From assembly GCA_017941635.1 (NCBI GenBank), contig JAGAVZ010000253.1, positions 33,148 through 97,147 on the forward strand: 64,000 nt of DNA. Direction: 5' to 3'. The DNA comes from Cellulosilyticum sp. GTDB taxonomy: Bacteria; Bacillota; Clostridia; Lachnospirales; Cellulosilyticaceae. Position numbers and translations under genes: made by a program. Of this stretch, positions 10,301 to 18,315 are shown one piece after another (position 1 is the stretch's first letter; each line of letters starts with the position of its first letter). The notes beneath the pieces were generated by a model that saw nothing but the letters and a program-made list of their open reading frames with translations, had not been told where the DNA came from and searched no databases.

Positions 10301-10456
10301 ACCATTTGCAGTTGGAGGACCATCATAGAATGTGAATACTGGACCTCCTTCTCTAGATTTGATTGATTCTTCAAAGACATTGTTGTCTTTCCAAAACTTA
10401 AGGACTTCAAGTTCTCTGTCCACAAAGTTAAGGGCGGTATCTACTTTTTTGTACAT
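7322..10456 (-). CDS. ileS: Isoleucyl-tRNA synthetase, long (IleRS2-like) form
   Basis: Charges tRNA-Ile with isoleucine in the cytoplasm. It has 1044 residues. The class I HIGH motif is PHIGH at 54-58 and the KMSKS motif is KMSKH at 595-599. The CP1 editing insert, a Zn-type C-X2-C pair near PYCPRCG and the anticodon-binding helical domain are recognisable, and the C-terminus lacks the four-Cys zinc finger of the shorter ~930-residue bacterial type. Length and C-terminus fit the eukaryote-like IleRS2 group, some members of which tolerate mupirocin. The ribosome site AGGAGG lies 9 bases before the ATG. Expression is controlled by the T-box leader at 10877-11225. It is monocistronic. Confidence 0.97.
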   Translation of the reverse strand: MYKKVDTALNFVDRELEVLKFWKDNNVFEESIKSREGGPVFTFYDGPPTANGKPHIGHILTRTMKDIMPRYKTMKGYKVLRKAGWDTHGLPVELEVEKLLGISGKPQIEEYGIEPFIEKCKESVWKYQSEWEKMSDRVGYWVDMENPYVTYDNNYIESVWWSLRQIWDKDLIYKGHKIVPYCPRCGTSLSSHEVAQGYKDIKDQTATCKFKVKGEENTYLLAWTTTPWTLPSNVGLCVNPEHTYVKATLEGSTYILAEALVESVLGTEGVEIVSKFAGKELCGTEYEPLFTCAKVDRKGFFVVADDYVTLTDGTGIVHIAPAFGEDDARVGRTNNLPFVQLVNEQGYFTEEFTEVFPELKDVFVKDADKAILKYLKEQGTLFKAIPHTHSYPHCWRCDTPLLYYARDTWFIEMTKVRDRLVANNKTVNWMPESIGEGRFGNFLEGVIDWGLSRSRYWGTPLPIWECKCGHKHLIGSIEELKSMSSDCPENIELHKPYIDNVHLNCPECNGQMKRVSDVIDCWYDSGSMPFAQLHYPFENKEVFEENFPADFISEAVDQTRGWFYTLMAISTLIFDKAPYKNVIVLGHVGDKDGVKMSKHKGNVVDPWSVLDVQGADAVRWYFYSASAPWLPSRFAAENVSESQRKFMGTFWNTYAFYVLYANIDNFDPTKHELKYDTLNMMDKWILSRLHTLIKGVDEHLENYRIFEASRDMQDFVDDLSNWYVRRSRERFWQSDMPQDKINAYKTLHTVLVTLAELSAPFIPFMAEQVYQNLVKSVDADAPTSVHLCDFPVCDESMINAELEKHMGEVLDIVVLGRSCRNESNIKNRQPIGNLYVGATEVLPQEFIEIVAEELNVKNVEFTTEAADFISYTFKPQMRTLGPKYGKMLNAIRTALAELDGSAAMAELNENGVLKLSIEGQDIELTKEDLLISTAQKEGYAAATDKGYTVAIDTNLTEELLEEGFVREIISKIQTMRKEADFEVQDHIVIGFAGSEKATAIMSKNADHIASEVLGNSATEGTLEGGFTKEWKINGEDLTLSVKKA

Positions 10457-10876
10457 ACTTTTGGCCTCCTAAAATTAATCTTAAGTATAAAATTTATATA
10501 AATCTAAAAGGTATATCAATAAACGGGCTTAGAAACTTATGTGTAAAAGCTTATATATACAAGCTTCTATATAAACTGTTCTATTATAAACGATATCCAG
10601 ATTTTAATAAGATTAAACATGAGTTGTTTAATCTTTGTATAATGTTTGATTTGAGGGTAATTGGATTAAAATCGTTCATCATTTAATAAAGAAAAGATTC
10701 TAAGCTGTTTATTAAATGATAGCTTAATAAGCTATGGCTAACAAATTAAGACTATATCATTTGGAACTATAAAAATATAATTACTGCTGAAAAATAGTCA
10801 TGAGTTGATGTGCCAAAACTAAATAAGTAGTAGATTTACTCTACGCCTCATTAGCAAATTATGGATTAAGGCAAAT
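10457..10876 (-). other. Long untranslated segment between the T-box terminator and ileS, with inverted repeats
   Basis: About 420 bases without a gene. It contains a 9-base inverted repeat GATTAAACA/TGTTTAATC (10611-10633), and a 13-base perfect inverted repeat ATCATTTAATAAA (10678-10690)/TTTATTAAATGAT (10708-10720) immediately followed by the short hairpin AGCTTAATAAGCT. On the minus strand a TATAAT (10585-10590 on +) could be a -10 box, but no good -35 accompanies it. Whether this is simply a long leader or carries a second control element is open. Confidence 0.4.
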
Positions 10877-11225
10877 AAAAAAACTCCTTCATCCATCAAC
10901 AGGACGAAAGAGCGTTATATTGCAATCTTCCGCGGTACCACCTGACTTGCCTAAAATAAGGCCACTCGTTATACCTTTCCTTGCGGTAACGGTAGGAAAC
11001 CGTCAGAGCCTACATTATATGTGGTGCATGCTATACTTGTGCAAGCCATTCATACAAAAGTAATAGTAAGCCTTTCACAAGATTGATAAAAGCATGATGC
11101 ATATAAATTCAGTCTGCCACTCCAAGGGGATATTTCCTAATTTCTATCATATGGGCTCTCACCAACCCCACTCGCTTAAATGAATCAAAAGAAGTACTTT
11201 TCCTTTTCATTGTGTTTAGTAACAT
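10877..11225 (-). promoter_or_regulatory. T-box riboswitch (tRNA-Ile responsive) of ileS
   Basis: On the minus strand the T-box sequence GGTGGTACCGCGG is exact (10930-10942). It is followed by a terminator whose 11-base arm CTCTTTCGTCC (10902-10912) pairs with GGATGAAGGAG and runs into seven U (10877-10883). Upstream is the stem I region with the usual AGAGAGC-like, GGTTGGTGAGAGCCC and GGAGTGGCAGACTGAA elements. An ATC triplet in the specifier-loop region (10-base context AAATATCCCC, about 11129-11131) fits isoleucine, though I cannot fold it to confirm the exact specifier. Uncharged tRNA-Ile would stabilise the antiterminator and switch ileS on. Confidence 0.9.
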
Positions 11226-11243
11226 ATAAAAATTAATAGTAAT

Positions 11244-11272
11244 ATTATAAATTTAAAAATTGGGATTGTAAA
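11244..11272 (-). promoter_or_regulatory. Sigma-A promoter of the ileS T-box transcript
   Basis: On the minus strand: -35 TTTACA (11267-11272), 17-base spacer, -10 TATAAT (11244-11249). Transcription would begin near 11237, just before the T-box stem I. Confidence 0.7.
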
Positions 11273-11464
11273 GGTAAAACAACAAATTCAAATGACTATT
11301 TATTGTAAATTTCATAAAATGTTATCTTTTTTGATTCCTGCCAAAGAAATAACAGTAATAATGGCCCTATATGCAACTCTTCGCGCAATCAATCTTAATA
11401 CAATTATATAAATCAAAGTAATGAATCATAATATATCTGTTTAAATTAAGAGATAAATGGACAT

Positions 11465-11506
11465 AAAAGAGTAGGTTGAAAATTTTGCTGACTTACTCTT
11501 TTTTTG
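11465..11506 (+). terminator. Orphan U-tailed hairpin in the ileS-pncB intergenic region
   Basis: AAAAGAGTA (11465-11473) pairs with TACTCTTTT and continues into a run of nine T on the + strand. No gene precedes it on the + strand: the ~190 bases upstream hold only the divergent ileS promoter and AT-rich DNA. It may attenuate a pncB leader transcript, end a small RNA, or be residual. The rest of 11281-11826 shows nothing else I can support. Confidence 0.5.
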
Positions 11507-11826
11507 TGATTTTTAGTGAAACAAGTGACGAATTATATTTAAACAAATGTTATAAAAGGAGGGTATAGATAAAATAATTTATGAAATAAAAGAAATTTAT
11601 AAATAAATTATTGGATAATTTTGGTTAACTATAAATGAAGAATGCTATTTGGGCATATACTGTATTAAGAAAATGAAGACTGTATTAGCTAAATTTAAAA
11701 ATTTATTGAAAAAGTGTGTAAAAAAAATCAATAAAAATAAACAAAATTGTAACCTTATGATGTATACTAAAGTTAAGAATTATAGTACAAACCCTATAGT
11801 AAAGTCGAAGATAGGAGATTGGGACA

Positions 11827-13284
11827 ATGAATACGCAAAGAAATTTAACATTATTGACTGATTTATATCAGTTAACTATGATGCAAGGCTACTATAATAA
11901 CGATACAAATAATCATGAAGTAGTATTTGACTTGTTTTATAGGAATAATCCATCAAAAAACGGATATGCAATTTGTGCAGGATTAGCACAAACAATTGAG
12001 TATATCCAAAATTTAGCTTTTACAGAGGCAGATATTGCTTATCTAGATAGTTTAAATTTATTCCAGAAAGATTTTTTAGAGTATCTAAGAAACTTTAAGT
12101 TTACTGGAGATATTTATGCTATTCCAGAAGGAACTGTAGTCTTTCCAATGGAACCATTAATGAGAGTCAAGGCACCTATTTTTGAAGCTCAATTTGTAGA
12201 AACAGCACTTTTAAATATGATTAATCACCAAAGCTTAATTGCAACAAAGGCAGCAAGAGTAGTAAGAGCGGCAGAAGGTGATCCAGTACTTGAATTTGGA
12301 CTTCGTCGTGCACAAGGGCCAGATGCAGGAATCTACGGTGCAAGAGCAGCCATGATTGGTGGATGCGCAGGAACATCTAACGTACTTACAGGTCAAATGT
12401 TTAATGTGCCAGTTTCAGGGACACATGCACATAGCTGGGTAATGAGTTTTGATGAAGAGATTGAAGCATTTAGAGCTTATGCAAAACTCTTCCCAAATAA
12501 ATGTATTTTATTAGTAGATACTTATGACACGTTAGAATCAGGTGTGCCAAATGCGATTAAAGTATTTAATGAGATGAAAGCATCTGGTGTAGAGATGAGT
12601 TCATATGGTATTCGCCTAGATAGTGGAGACCTTGCATATCTTTCAAAAAAAGCAAGACAAATGTTAGATGAAGCAGGACATACAGATGCCATTATTAGTG
12701 CATCATGTGACTTAGATGAAATGCTGATTGCAGACTTAAAACGTCAAGGCGCTAAAATTACTTTATGGGGTGTAGGAACAAACCTAATTACATCATCTGA
12801 CTGCCCAGCATTTGGTGGTATTTATAAACTAGCAACTGAAATCGATAAAGCTGGCAATGAAATCCCAAAAATTAAAATTTCTGATAATCCTGAAAAAGTA
12901 ACCAATCCAGGAACTAAGAAGGTTGTTCGTGTATACGACAAAAAAACAGGAAAAATTGTTGCTGATATTATCGCATTAGATAACGAAGAATTTGATGAAA
13001 GTAAATCACTTGTTCTTTATGAAACCAATGCAAGATGGAAGAAAATCAAGCTTAAAGCTAATACTTACACACTGAGAGACTTACTTGTACCAGTATTTAA
13101 AGAAGGTAAGCTTGTATACGATGTACCACAAACAATGGATGTTAGAGCCTATTCTAAAGAAGAACTTGGCACATTATGGGATGAATACAAACGACTTGTA
13201 AACCCACAAATTATGCAAGTAGTTCTGTCTGATGGATTATATGAGCTCAAAGCAAAAATGCTAGAAAATTATAAGAAAGATTAA
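11827..13284 (+). CDS. pncB: Nicotinate phosphoribosyltransferase
   Basis: Converts nicotinate, PRPP and ATP to nicotinate mononucleotide in the NAD salvage pathway. It has 485 residues, the usual size for the Gram-positive form. The N-terminus LLTDLYQLTMMQGYY is diagnostic. GLRRAQGPDAG and the HAHSW motif (the phosphorylatable/catalytic His region) follow, then the PRPP-site segment around RLDSGDLA. The start at ATG 11827 follows AGGAGAT. It is the first gene of a three-gene run with plsC (20-base gap) and fapA (25-base gap), so NAD salvage, phospholipid synthesis and a FapA protein probably share a transcript. Confidence 0.96.
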   Translation: MNTQRNLTLLTDLYQLTMMQGYYNNDTNNHEVVFDLFYRNNPSKNGYAICAGLAQTIEYIQNLAFTEADIAYLDSLNLFQKDFLEYLRNFKFTGDIYAIPEGTVVFPMEPLMRVKAPIFEAQFVETALLNMINHQSLIATKAARVVRAAEGDPVLEFGLRRAQGPDAGIYGARAAMIGGCAGTSNVLTGQMFNVPVSGTHAHSWVMSFDEEIEAFRAYAKLFPNKCILLVDTYDTLESGVPNAIKVFNEMKASGVEMSSYGIRLDSGDLAYLSKKARQMLDEAGHTDAIISASCDLDEMLIADLKRQGAKITLWGVGTNLITSSDCPAFGGIYKLATEIDKAGNEIPKIKISDNPEKVTNPGTKKVVRVYDKKTGKIVADIIALDNEEFDESKSLVLYETNARWKKIKLKANTYTLRDLLVPVFKEGKLVYDVPQTMDVRAYSKEELGTLWDEYKRLVNPQIMQVVLSDGLYELKAKMLENYKKD

Positions 13285-13304
13285 GTAGTAGCAGGAGGTA
13301 ATCT

Positions 13305-14027
13305 ATGTTTGAAAATACCAAAGTTATTAGGGACTTTATATTAGCAGATGTAAAATACAAAAAAATGAGAGAAGAATATGGCTTTGGAAATGAAAAGCAT
13401 GGGAAAAGAGAAAGTAGAGAAGAAGTAAGTAAACATTTACAAACTTTTGCTAGACAATTAGTCAAATCTACAGGAATGGAATTGGAGATTAGAGGAGAAG
13501 AAAATCTCCCAACAGAAGGTCCAGTACTATATGTGGCAACACATAAAAGTGTATTTGACATTGTAATTATCCATTCTATCATAAAGGAACCAGTTATTTA
13601 TATTGGCAAGAAAGAAGTACAAGAGATGCCATTTGTAAACAAATGGTTCAATGCACTAGGCTGTATCTATATCGATAGAGAAGATATGAGGGAAGCATTA
13701 AAAAGCATTTTAGAAGGCATTAAAGAACTCAAAGAAGGGCAGTCTATTGTCTTATTTCCAGAAGGCACAAGAAGTATGACAAATGATCTTAAGCCATTTA
13801 AAGAAGGGGGCTTTAAGCTGGCAACGAAAACAAAGGTACCAGTAGTACCGATTGCATTAAGCAATACACATAAGGTATTTGAAGAGAAAAAACGTATCCA
13901 AAAGACAAAAGTAGTTGTTAATATTGGAGAACCTATAAAAACAGATGAACTTTCCAAAGAGGAGTTAGCCATTTTACCCAAAATAGTAGAAGAGAAGGTT
14001 GGGGAACTCATGGAAGAAATTTTATAA
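13305..14027 (+). CDS. plsC: 1-acyl-sn-glycerol-3-phosphate acyltransferase
   Basis: Acylates lysophosphatidic acid to phosphatidic acid at the membrane. It has 240 residues. The acyltransferase motifs are visible: HX4D as His80-Asp85 (ATHKSVFD), the FPEGTRS block at 151-157, and the VPVVPIAL block near 184. The N-terminal 60 residues are charged rather than a typical membrane anchor, so association is probably peripheral. The ribosome site AGGAGG is 7 bases before the ATG. It sits between pncB and fapA with short gaps. Confidence 0.93.
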   Translation: MFENTKVIRDFILADVKYKKMREEYGFGNEKHGKRESREEVSKHLQTFARQLVKSTGMELEIRGEENLPTEGPVLYVATHKSVFDIVIIHSIIKEPVIYIGKKEVQEMPFVNKWFNALGCIYIDREDMREALKSILEGIKELKEGQSIVLFPEGTRSMTNDLKPFKEGGFKLATKTKVPVVPIALSNTHKVFEEKKRIQKTKVVVNIGEPIKTDELSKEELAILPKIVEEKVGELMEEIL

Positions 14028-14052
14028 CGTTTATATATAGGGAGGAAATTTT

Positions 14053-15447
14053 ATGTCTGCTGATAATGAACAAATCAAAGAGAGCGTATGTATAGAATTA
14101 ACTAAGGATAAAATGATGGGGGTTATTTCATTTATTCCACCACAAAATGGTGGTGCCAAAATAACCTTAGAAGAAGTTAAGACAGCAATAAAAGATAAGG
14201 GCATTATTCAGGGGGTAAAAGACGATGACGTCATAGAACTATGTGGGGAGCATAAATACAATCACAAATACATCATTGCACAAGGAAAACCACCAGTAGA
14301 GGGAAAGGATGGTTCTATTGAATTTGCCTTTGATGTAAAAGCACTAAAAGAGTTTAAACCTAAAGAAAATGATGATGGAACAGTAGATTTAAAGGACTTA
14401 AGTGTTGTTAAGAATGTAAGAAAAGGTGAAATACTTGCACGTAAAATTCCAGCTGTACAAGGACAATCTGGTTACAATGTATTAGGTCAAGAATTAAGAC
14501 CTAGAAAAGTAAAAGAAGCCAGAATTCCAAAGGGAAGAAATACAGCTATTTTACCAGATAATATAACATTAGTAGCAGATATTGATGGTAAATTAGAATA
14601 TGATGACCATAATATTTATGTGAATTCTGTATATACCGTTATGGGGGATGTAGATGGTAGTATAGGAAATATCGATTTTGTGGGAAGTGTCGTAGTACAT
14701 GGAAGTGTACATAGCGGTTTTACCATAAAAGCAGGTGGTTCTGTAGAAGTAAAAGGCCCTGTAGAAGATGCAATTATTATAGCAGGAGAAGATATTTTCT
14801 TAGCTTATGGGATTCAAGGAACAGAAAAAAGTAAACTCGTTGCAAAAGGCAATATTATTACTAAGTTTATTCAAAATGCCAATGTAGAAGCAGATGGAAA
14901 TATTATTACAGAAGCTATTCTTCATTCAACCGTTACAGCAGGGGATAGTATTAGAGCAGAAATAGGTAAAGGGACTATTGTTGGAGGTAGTGTAGCGGCT
15001 ACTAATCTAATATTAGCAAGAAGTATTGGTTCAATCATGGGGACATCAACAGTAGTTCAAATAGGTGTACCACCAAATCTCTTTAGTGAATACAAACAAC
15101 TTCTGGTAGAAGTAAAAGAGAAAAGAGAAGAGATTGCAAAAATAGATAAGAGTATAACCTTTTTAATAGCTAAAAGTCAAAATGGTCAGCTCAATCCACA
15201 AAAACGTGCAATGTTACAACAACTCAATAATACAAGAATGCCAGTTGTTGAAGAATATGGTACGCTCAAAGCGAGATGTGATAAATTAGGAGAAATCTTA
15301 AATGAGGCTAAAGAGGGTATTATTCAAGCACAAAGAGTGTATCCAGGAGTTAAAGTAGTATTTGGAAATCTTGTAAAGTATGTTGATGATACACGTACAA
15401 ATGTAACCATCAAAAAACAAGATGGAGAGATTTATATAGGGATGTAA
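14053..15447 (+). CDS. fapA: FapA / DUF342-family polymer-forming protein
   Basis: A 464-residue DUF342 protein. The N-terminal third is the FapA N-domain. The middle (~residues 195-330) is a right-handed beta-helix made of short repeats such as GSVVVHGSV, GGSVEVKGPV and GNIITEA, and the C-terminal part is a coiled coil (~345-425) before a short beta tail ending GEIYIGM. Members are cytoplasmic; some are linked to flagellar assembly or cell shape, but the biochemical role is not settled. It is the last gene of the pncB operon and is followed by a strong terminator. Confidence 0.88.
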   Translation: MSADNEQIKESVCIELTKDKMMGVISFIPPQNGGAKITLEEVKTAIKDKGIIQGVKDDDVIELCGEHKYNHKYIIAQGKPPVEGKDGSIEFAFDVKALKEFKPKENDDGTVDLKDLSVVKNVRKGEILARKIPAVQGQSGYNVLGQELRPRKVKEARIPKGRNTAILPDNITLVADIDGKLEYDDHNIYVNSVYTVMGDVDGSIGNIDFVGSVVVHGSVHSGFTIKAGGSVEVKGPVEDAIIIAGEDIFLAYGIQGTEKSKLVAKGNIITKFIQNANVEADGNIITEAILHSTVTAGDSIRAEIGKGTIVGGSVAATNLILARSIGSIMGTSTVVQIGVPPNLFSEYKQLLVEVKEKREEIAKIDKSITFLIAKSQNGQLNPQKRAMLQQLNNTRMPVVEEYGTLKARCDKLGEILNEAKEGIIQAQRVYPGVKVVFGNLVKYVDDTRTNVTIKKQDGEIYIGM

Positions 15448-15493
15448 CTGACTGTATAAAGATTAATTGAATCAATCACTTTTTAGATTATGA

Positions 15494-15543
15494 AAAAGAG
15501 TAATAAAATGAGTGAGATTTCTCGTTTTATTACTCTTTTATTT
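15494..15543 (+). terminator. Terminator of the pncB-plsC-fapA operon
   Basis: A 15-base stem AAAAGAGTAATAAAA (15494-15508) pairs with its complement at 15525-15539. The 3' arm ends in TTTTATTTAT. Confidence 0.85.
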
Positions 15544-15801
15544 ATGTGAGACTAAGCATTCTTAATGACGAAAAACTCATCTATTTAATTTGTATAGATA
15601 GAGACAAGCTAGTTTGAATGTTAATTTATATAGGTCTCTATTTATAGTGTTTATCAGAAATATTAAAAAGAATAAATAAAACCTGATTAATTTAAAATGT
15701 AAAGATTCAATAGAAATCTAAAGTAACACTTAATTGATAAAAATTATGGGAAATTTAGGGTGAATTTTGAAAAGATGTCCTGTTAAAAATAGTTAACAAC
15801 A

Positions 15802-15830
15802 TTGTTTTATAATTTATCCTATGATATACT
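15802..15830 (+). promoter_or_regulatory. Sigma-A promoter of the 150-aa membrane protein gene
   Basis: -35 TTGTTT (15802-15807), 17-base spacer, -10 TATACT (15825-15830), 50 bases upstream of the start. The 250 bases between the fapA terminator and this site show nothing else. Confidence 0.55.
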
Positions 15831-15879
15831 TAAGCAAGCTTGACTTTAAATAAAAGTCTCATACGAGGAGGTACAAAAG

Positions 15880-16332
15880 ATGAGTTTCTGGACAGTATTC
15901 TGGATTATCATTGCAGTAGTAATAGTAGCATTAGTAGGCCTATATTTTTGGGGTAAAAAATTACAAGGCAGATATGATGAACAACAACAATTAATTTCGA
16001 ACAATAAACAAGCCGTAACATTATTTATTATTGATAAGAAAAAAGATAATTTAACAAACCTTAAATTACCTAAACAAATGAAAGATGAATTACCATGGAT
16101 GTACAAAAAACGTAAAATGCCAGTGGTTATTGCGAAGATTGGTCCTCAAATTCAAACATTATTATGTGATCAAAAGATTTATGATAGTCTTCCAACTAAA
16201 AAACAAGTTAAAGTTGAACTTGCAGGTATTTTAATTGTAAATGTACTTTCAGGTAAATTACCAGAAACTAAGAAAAAAGGCTTTATGGCTAAAATGGCAG
16301 ATAAAGCACAACAAGGACCTAAGAAAAAATAG
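15880..16332 (+). CDS. Single-pass membrane protein of unknown function (150 aa)
   Basis: Not assigned to a named function. The first ~24 residues form one strong membrane segment, and the rest is a basic, Lys-rich cytoplasmic domain containing LPKQMKDELPWMYKKRK and an Ile/Val-rich core. There is no Cys pattern or catalytic motif, and the C-terminus ends GPKKK. A strong ribosome site, GAGGAGGT, lies 8 bases before the ATG, which suggests good expression. It is a single gene with its own promoter and terminator. Topology would place the charged domain inside the cell. The Lys-rich tail could bind nucleic acid or anionic lipids, which is speculation. Confidence 0.8.
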   Translation: MSFWTVFWIIIAVVIVALVGLYFWGKKLQGRYDEQQQLISNNKQAVTLFIIDKKKDNLTNLKLPKQMKDELPWMYKKRKMPVVIAKIGPQIQTLLCDQKIYDSLPTKKQVKVELAGILIVNVLSGKLPETKKKGFMAKMADKAQQGPKKK

Positions 16333-16388
16333 TTAAGTAATGCATCTTAAATTATTTTTCTTAGTAAGGATAAAATATGAATTGGAAG

Positions 16389-16452
16389 AGGATAATCTAT
16401 TATAGAGATGGTCTACCTTAAAGAGGCTTTCTATAATAGGTTATCCTTTTTT
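16389..16452 (+). terminator. Terminator after the 150-aa membrane protein
   Basis: A stem of about 17 bases (16389-16406 against 16430-16447, one mismatch) carries AGGATAA/TTATCCT at its base and is followed by TTTTTT. Confidence 0.85.
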
Positions 16453-16550
16453 ATATGTAGAGAAAATAAAACGATGACATGATTAGATGATATGATTAAA
16501 AAAGCTTTAGCATATACTAGAAAGAATAATAGGAGTAATGGAGGTTTATG

Positions 16551-17408
16551 ATGACGTTTTATGAACAAATAAAATGGCTTATTATAAAATTAATTAAACG
16601 ATATAAAAGCCATAGTTTATCTACAACAAGTGCGTATATGGCATATTATTGGGTATTGGCATTTTTTCCTTTTATTATTTTTGTAATTAGTCTTTTGACG
16701 TATACAAATTTGCCTACAGGAATTTTTATGGAATACGTAGAGGAAGCGATTCCAAAGACATTGGTACCAGTGGTAGAAAACACAATCAGTCAATTCATTA
16801 TGTATAGAAGTACAACATTAGTTTCAGTTGGAGGATTAATTACACTTTGGTCAGCTGGAACAGCAGTTAATGCGCTCATAAAAGGGATACATATTGCTTA
16901 TGGTTCTAACTATGTAAGACCATTCATCATGTCAAGATTAGTTGCCATTGCATACACTATTTTATTAGCAGTTGTACTTATATTGATGATGGTAGGGCTG
17001 GTGTTTGGAAATCGATTAGGAGATTATGTTTTCTCAATGCTACATCTAAGTAGAGGGGTTTTCTTACCAATATGGAATCTTGTAAGACTTGTTATGCCAT
17101 TTATTGCGCTAGTGATGGTCATGTATTTATTATATAGAATTATCCCAAGAAAGCATTTAAAAGATACTAATGTATGGCCTGGTGTTATTTTTACATCGGT
17201 AAGTTGGTATGCATTTTCTTTAGTATTCTCTATTTACGTAGATAATTATAGTAAATATAATCAACTTTATGGTAGTATAGGAAGTGTATTCGTATTATTA
17301 ATTTGGCTATATGGTAGTTGTACTTTATTACTGATTGGAGCAGAGATTAATGCCATTTTACAAGATACAAGAACGGAAAAGATTGCTAGAAGACTTAGTG
17401 GTAACTAA
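16551..17408 (+). CDS. YihY/BrkB-family inner membrane protein
   Basis: Polytopic membrane protein of about 285 residues with six hydrophobic segments. It carries the family hallmarks: the SLSTTSAYMAYYWVLAFFP start region, the LWSAGTAVNALIKGIHIAY core, and the C-terminal YGSIGSVFVLLIWLYGSC helix ending in IGAEINA. The family was once called RNase BN by mistake; the function is still unclear, with lipid or solute transport proposed. Two adjacent ATG codons (16548 and 16551) are possible. GGAGG at 16540-16544 is better spaced for 16551, so that start is preferred. It is monocistronic or loosely linked to mpg 50 bases downstream. Confidence 0.9.
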   Translation: MTFYEQIKWLIIKLIKRYKSHSLSTTSAYMAYYWVLAFFPFIIFVISLLTYTNLPTGIFMEYVEEAIPKTLVPVVENTISQFIMYRSTTLVSVGGLITLWSAGTAVNALIKGIHIAYGSNYVRPFIMSRLVAIAYTILLAVVLILMMVGLVFGNRLGDYVFSMLHLSRGVFLPIWNLVRLVMPFIALVMVMYLLYRIIPRKHLKDTNVWPGVIFTSVSWYAFSLVFSIYVDNYSKYNQLYGSIGSVFVLLIWLYGSCTLLLIGAEINAILQDTRTEKIARRLSGN

Positions 17409-17459
17409 GAATCATACACTATACAAATCAATTTTTAGTATAAAAAAGGAGCAATAAAT

Positions 17460-18149
17460 ATGAAGGCGTTAGAACAGTCATTCTATTTACAAGATGGAAT
17501 CAGTGTAGCAAGAAATCTACTTGGCAAGATAATGATAAGAGTAGATGAGGGCAAAGCTTACTGCTTTAAAATTGTAGAAACTGAAGCCTATATGGGGATA
17601 GAAGATAAAGGGGCTCATGTGTTTGGGGATAAAAAAACTGAGCGAACAGCGCCTTTGTATGAAATAGGTGGAACGACCTACATTTATCTGATTTATGGGA
17701 TGTATCATTGCTTAAATATAGCTGCTAATCAAGTAGGCGTTCCACATTGTGTACTCATTCGAGCAGTAGAACCTTTAGATGAAAAGGCTATGACGTATGC
17801 AAAGTCTAATAGGCCTATTAAATCCAAAAAGATTCAGGATTTAACCAACGGTCCAGGTAAGCTTTGCAAAGCATTAAAAATAGATAAAAGTTTAAATGCC
17901 AAATCTGTTATTCCTCCAAGTGGAAATCGAGAGTTACTTGATGATGGGTTATGGATAGTTGAAGAGACAGTTGAAGGAGTAGTTGAAGGCATAGTTAAAG
18001 AAAGGGTTAAAGATACACTTAAAGAAAAAGTTCAGGAAGAGTTTGAGATTGTAGCTGCTAAACGCATTAATATTCCTTATGCAGAGGAGTATCAAGATAA
18101 ATTATGGCGTTTTTATATTAAGAATAACGCATTTGTCTCTGTAAGATAA
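17460..18149 (+). CDS. mpg: DNA-3-methyladenine glycosylase (AAG/MPG family)
   Basis: Base-excision repair enzyme that removes 3-methyladenine and other alkylated purines. It has 229 residues. By alignment with human AAG from memory, catalytic Glu is Glu42 in VETEAY, with stacking Tyr44 and His53 in GAH. The IYLIYGMYHCLNI strand and the C-terminal KLWRFYIK element are typical. Between residues ~167 and 197 there is an unusual charged, repetitive insertion (VEGVVEGIVKERVK...), predicted to be helical and not part of the usual fold. The ribosome site AAGGAG is 8 bases before the ATG. Confidence 0.92.
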   Translation: MKALEQSFYLQDGISVARNLLGKIMIRVDEGKAYCFKIVETEAYMGIEDKGAHVFGDKKTERTAPLYEIGGTTYIYLIYGMYHCLNIAANQVGVPHCVLIRAVEPLDEKAMTYAKSNRPIKSKKIQDLTNGPGKLCKALKIDKSLNAKSVIPPSGNRELLDDGLWIVEETVEGVVEGIVKERVKDTLKEKVQEEFEIVAAKRINIPYAEEYQDKLWRFYIKNNAFVSVR

Positions 18150-18315
18150 TGGTTAAGAATGATTCGTTAGGATGCTTGTTTCAGTAAAATCATTGAGTAG
18201 AAATTAAAAAATACATGGATAACCTTGAATTGTTGTTATATAGTCATAATAAGGATAGAAAGAACAATGATGGGCTATTAAGGGAAAGCAGAGTTTGAGG
18301 AGATTATAGATATAG

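Noticed and set aside
11649..11861. 70-codon ORF before pncB
   Set aside because: Lys/Asn-rich, low complexity, no ribosome site, and overlaps the pncB start; likely chance in AT-rich DNA.
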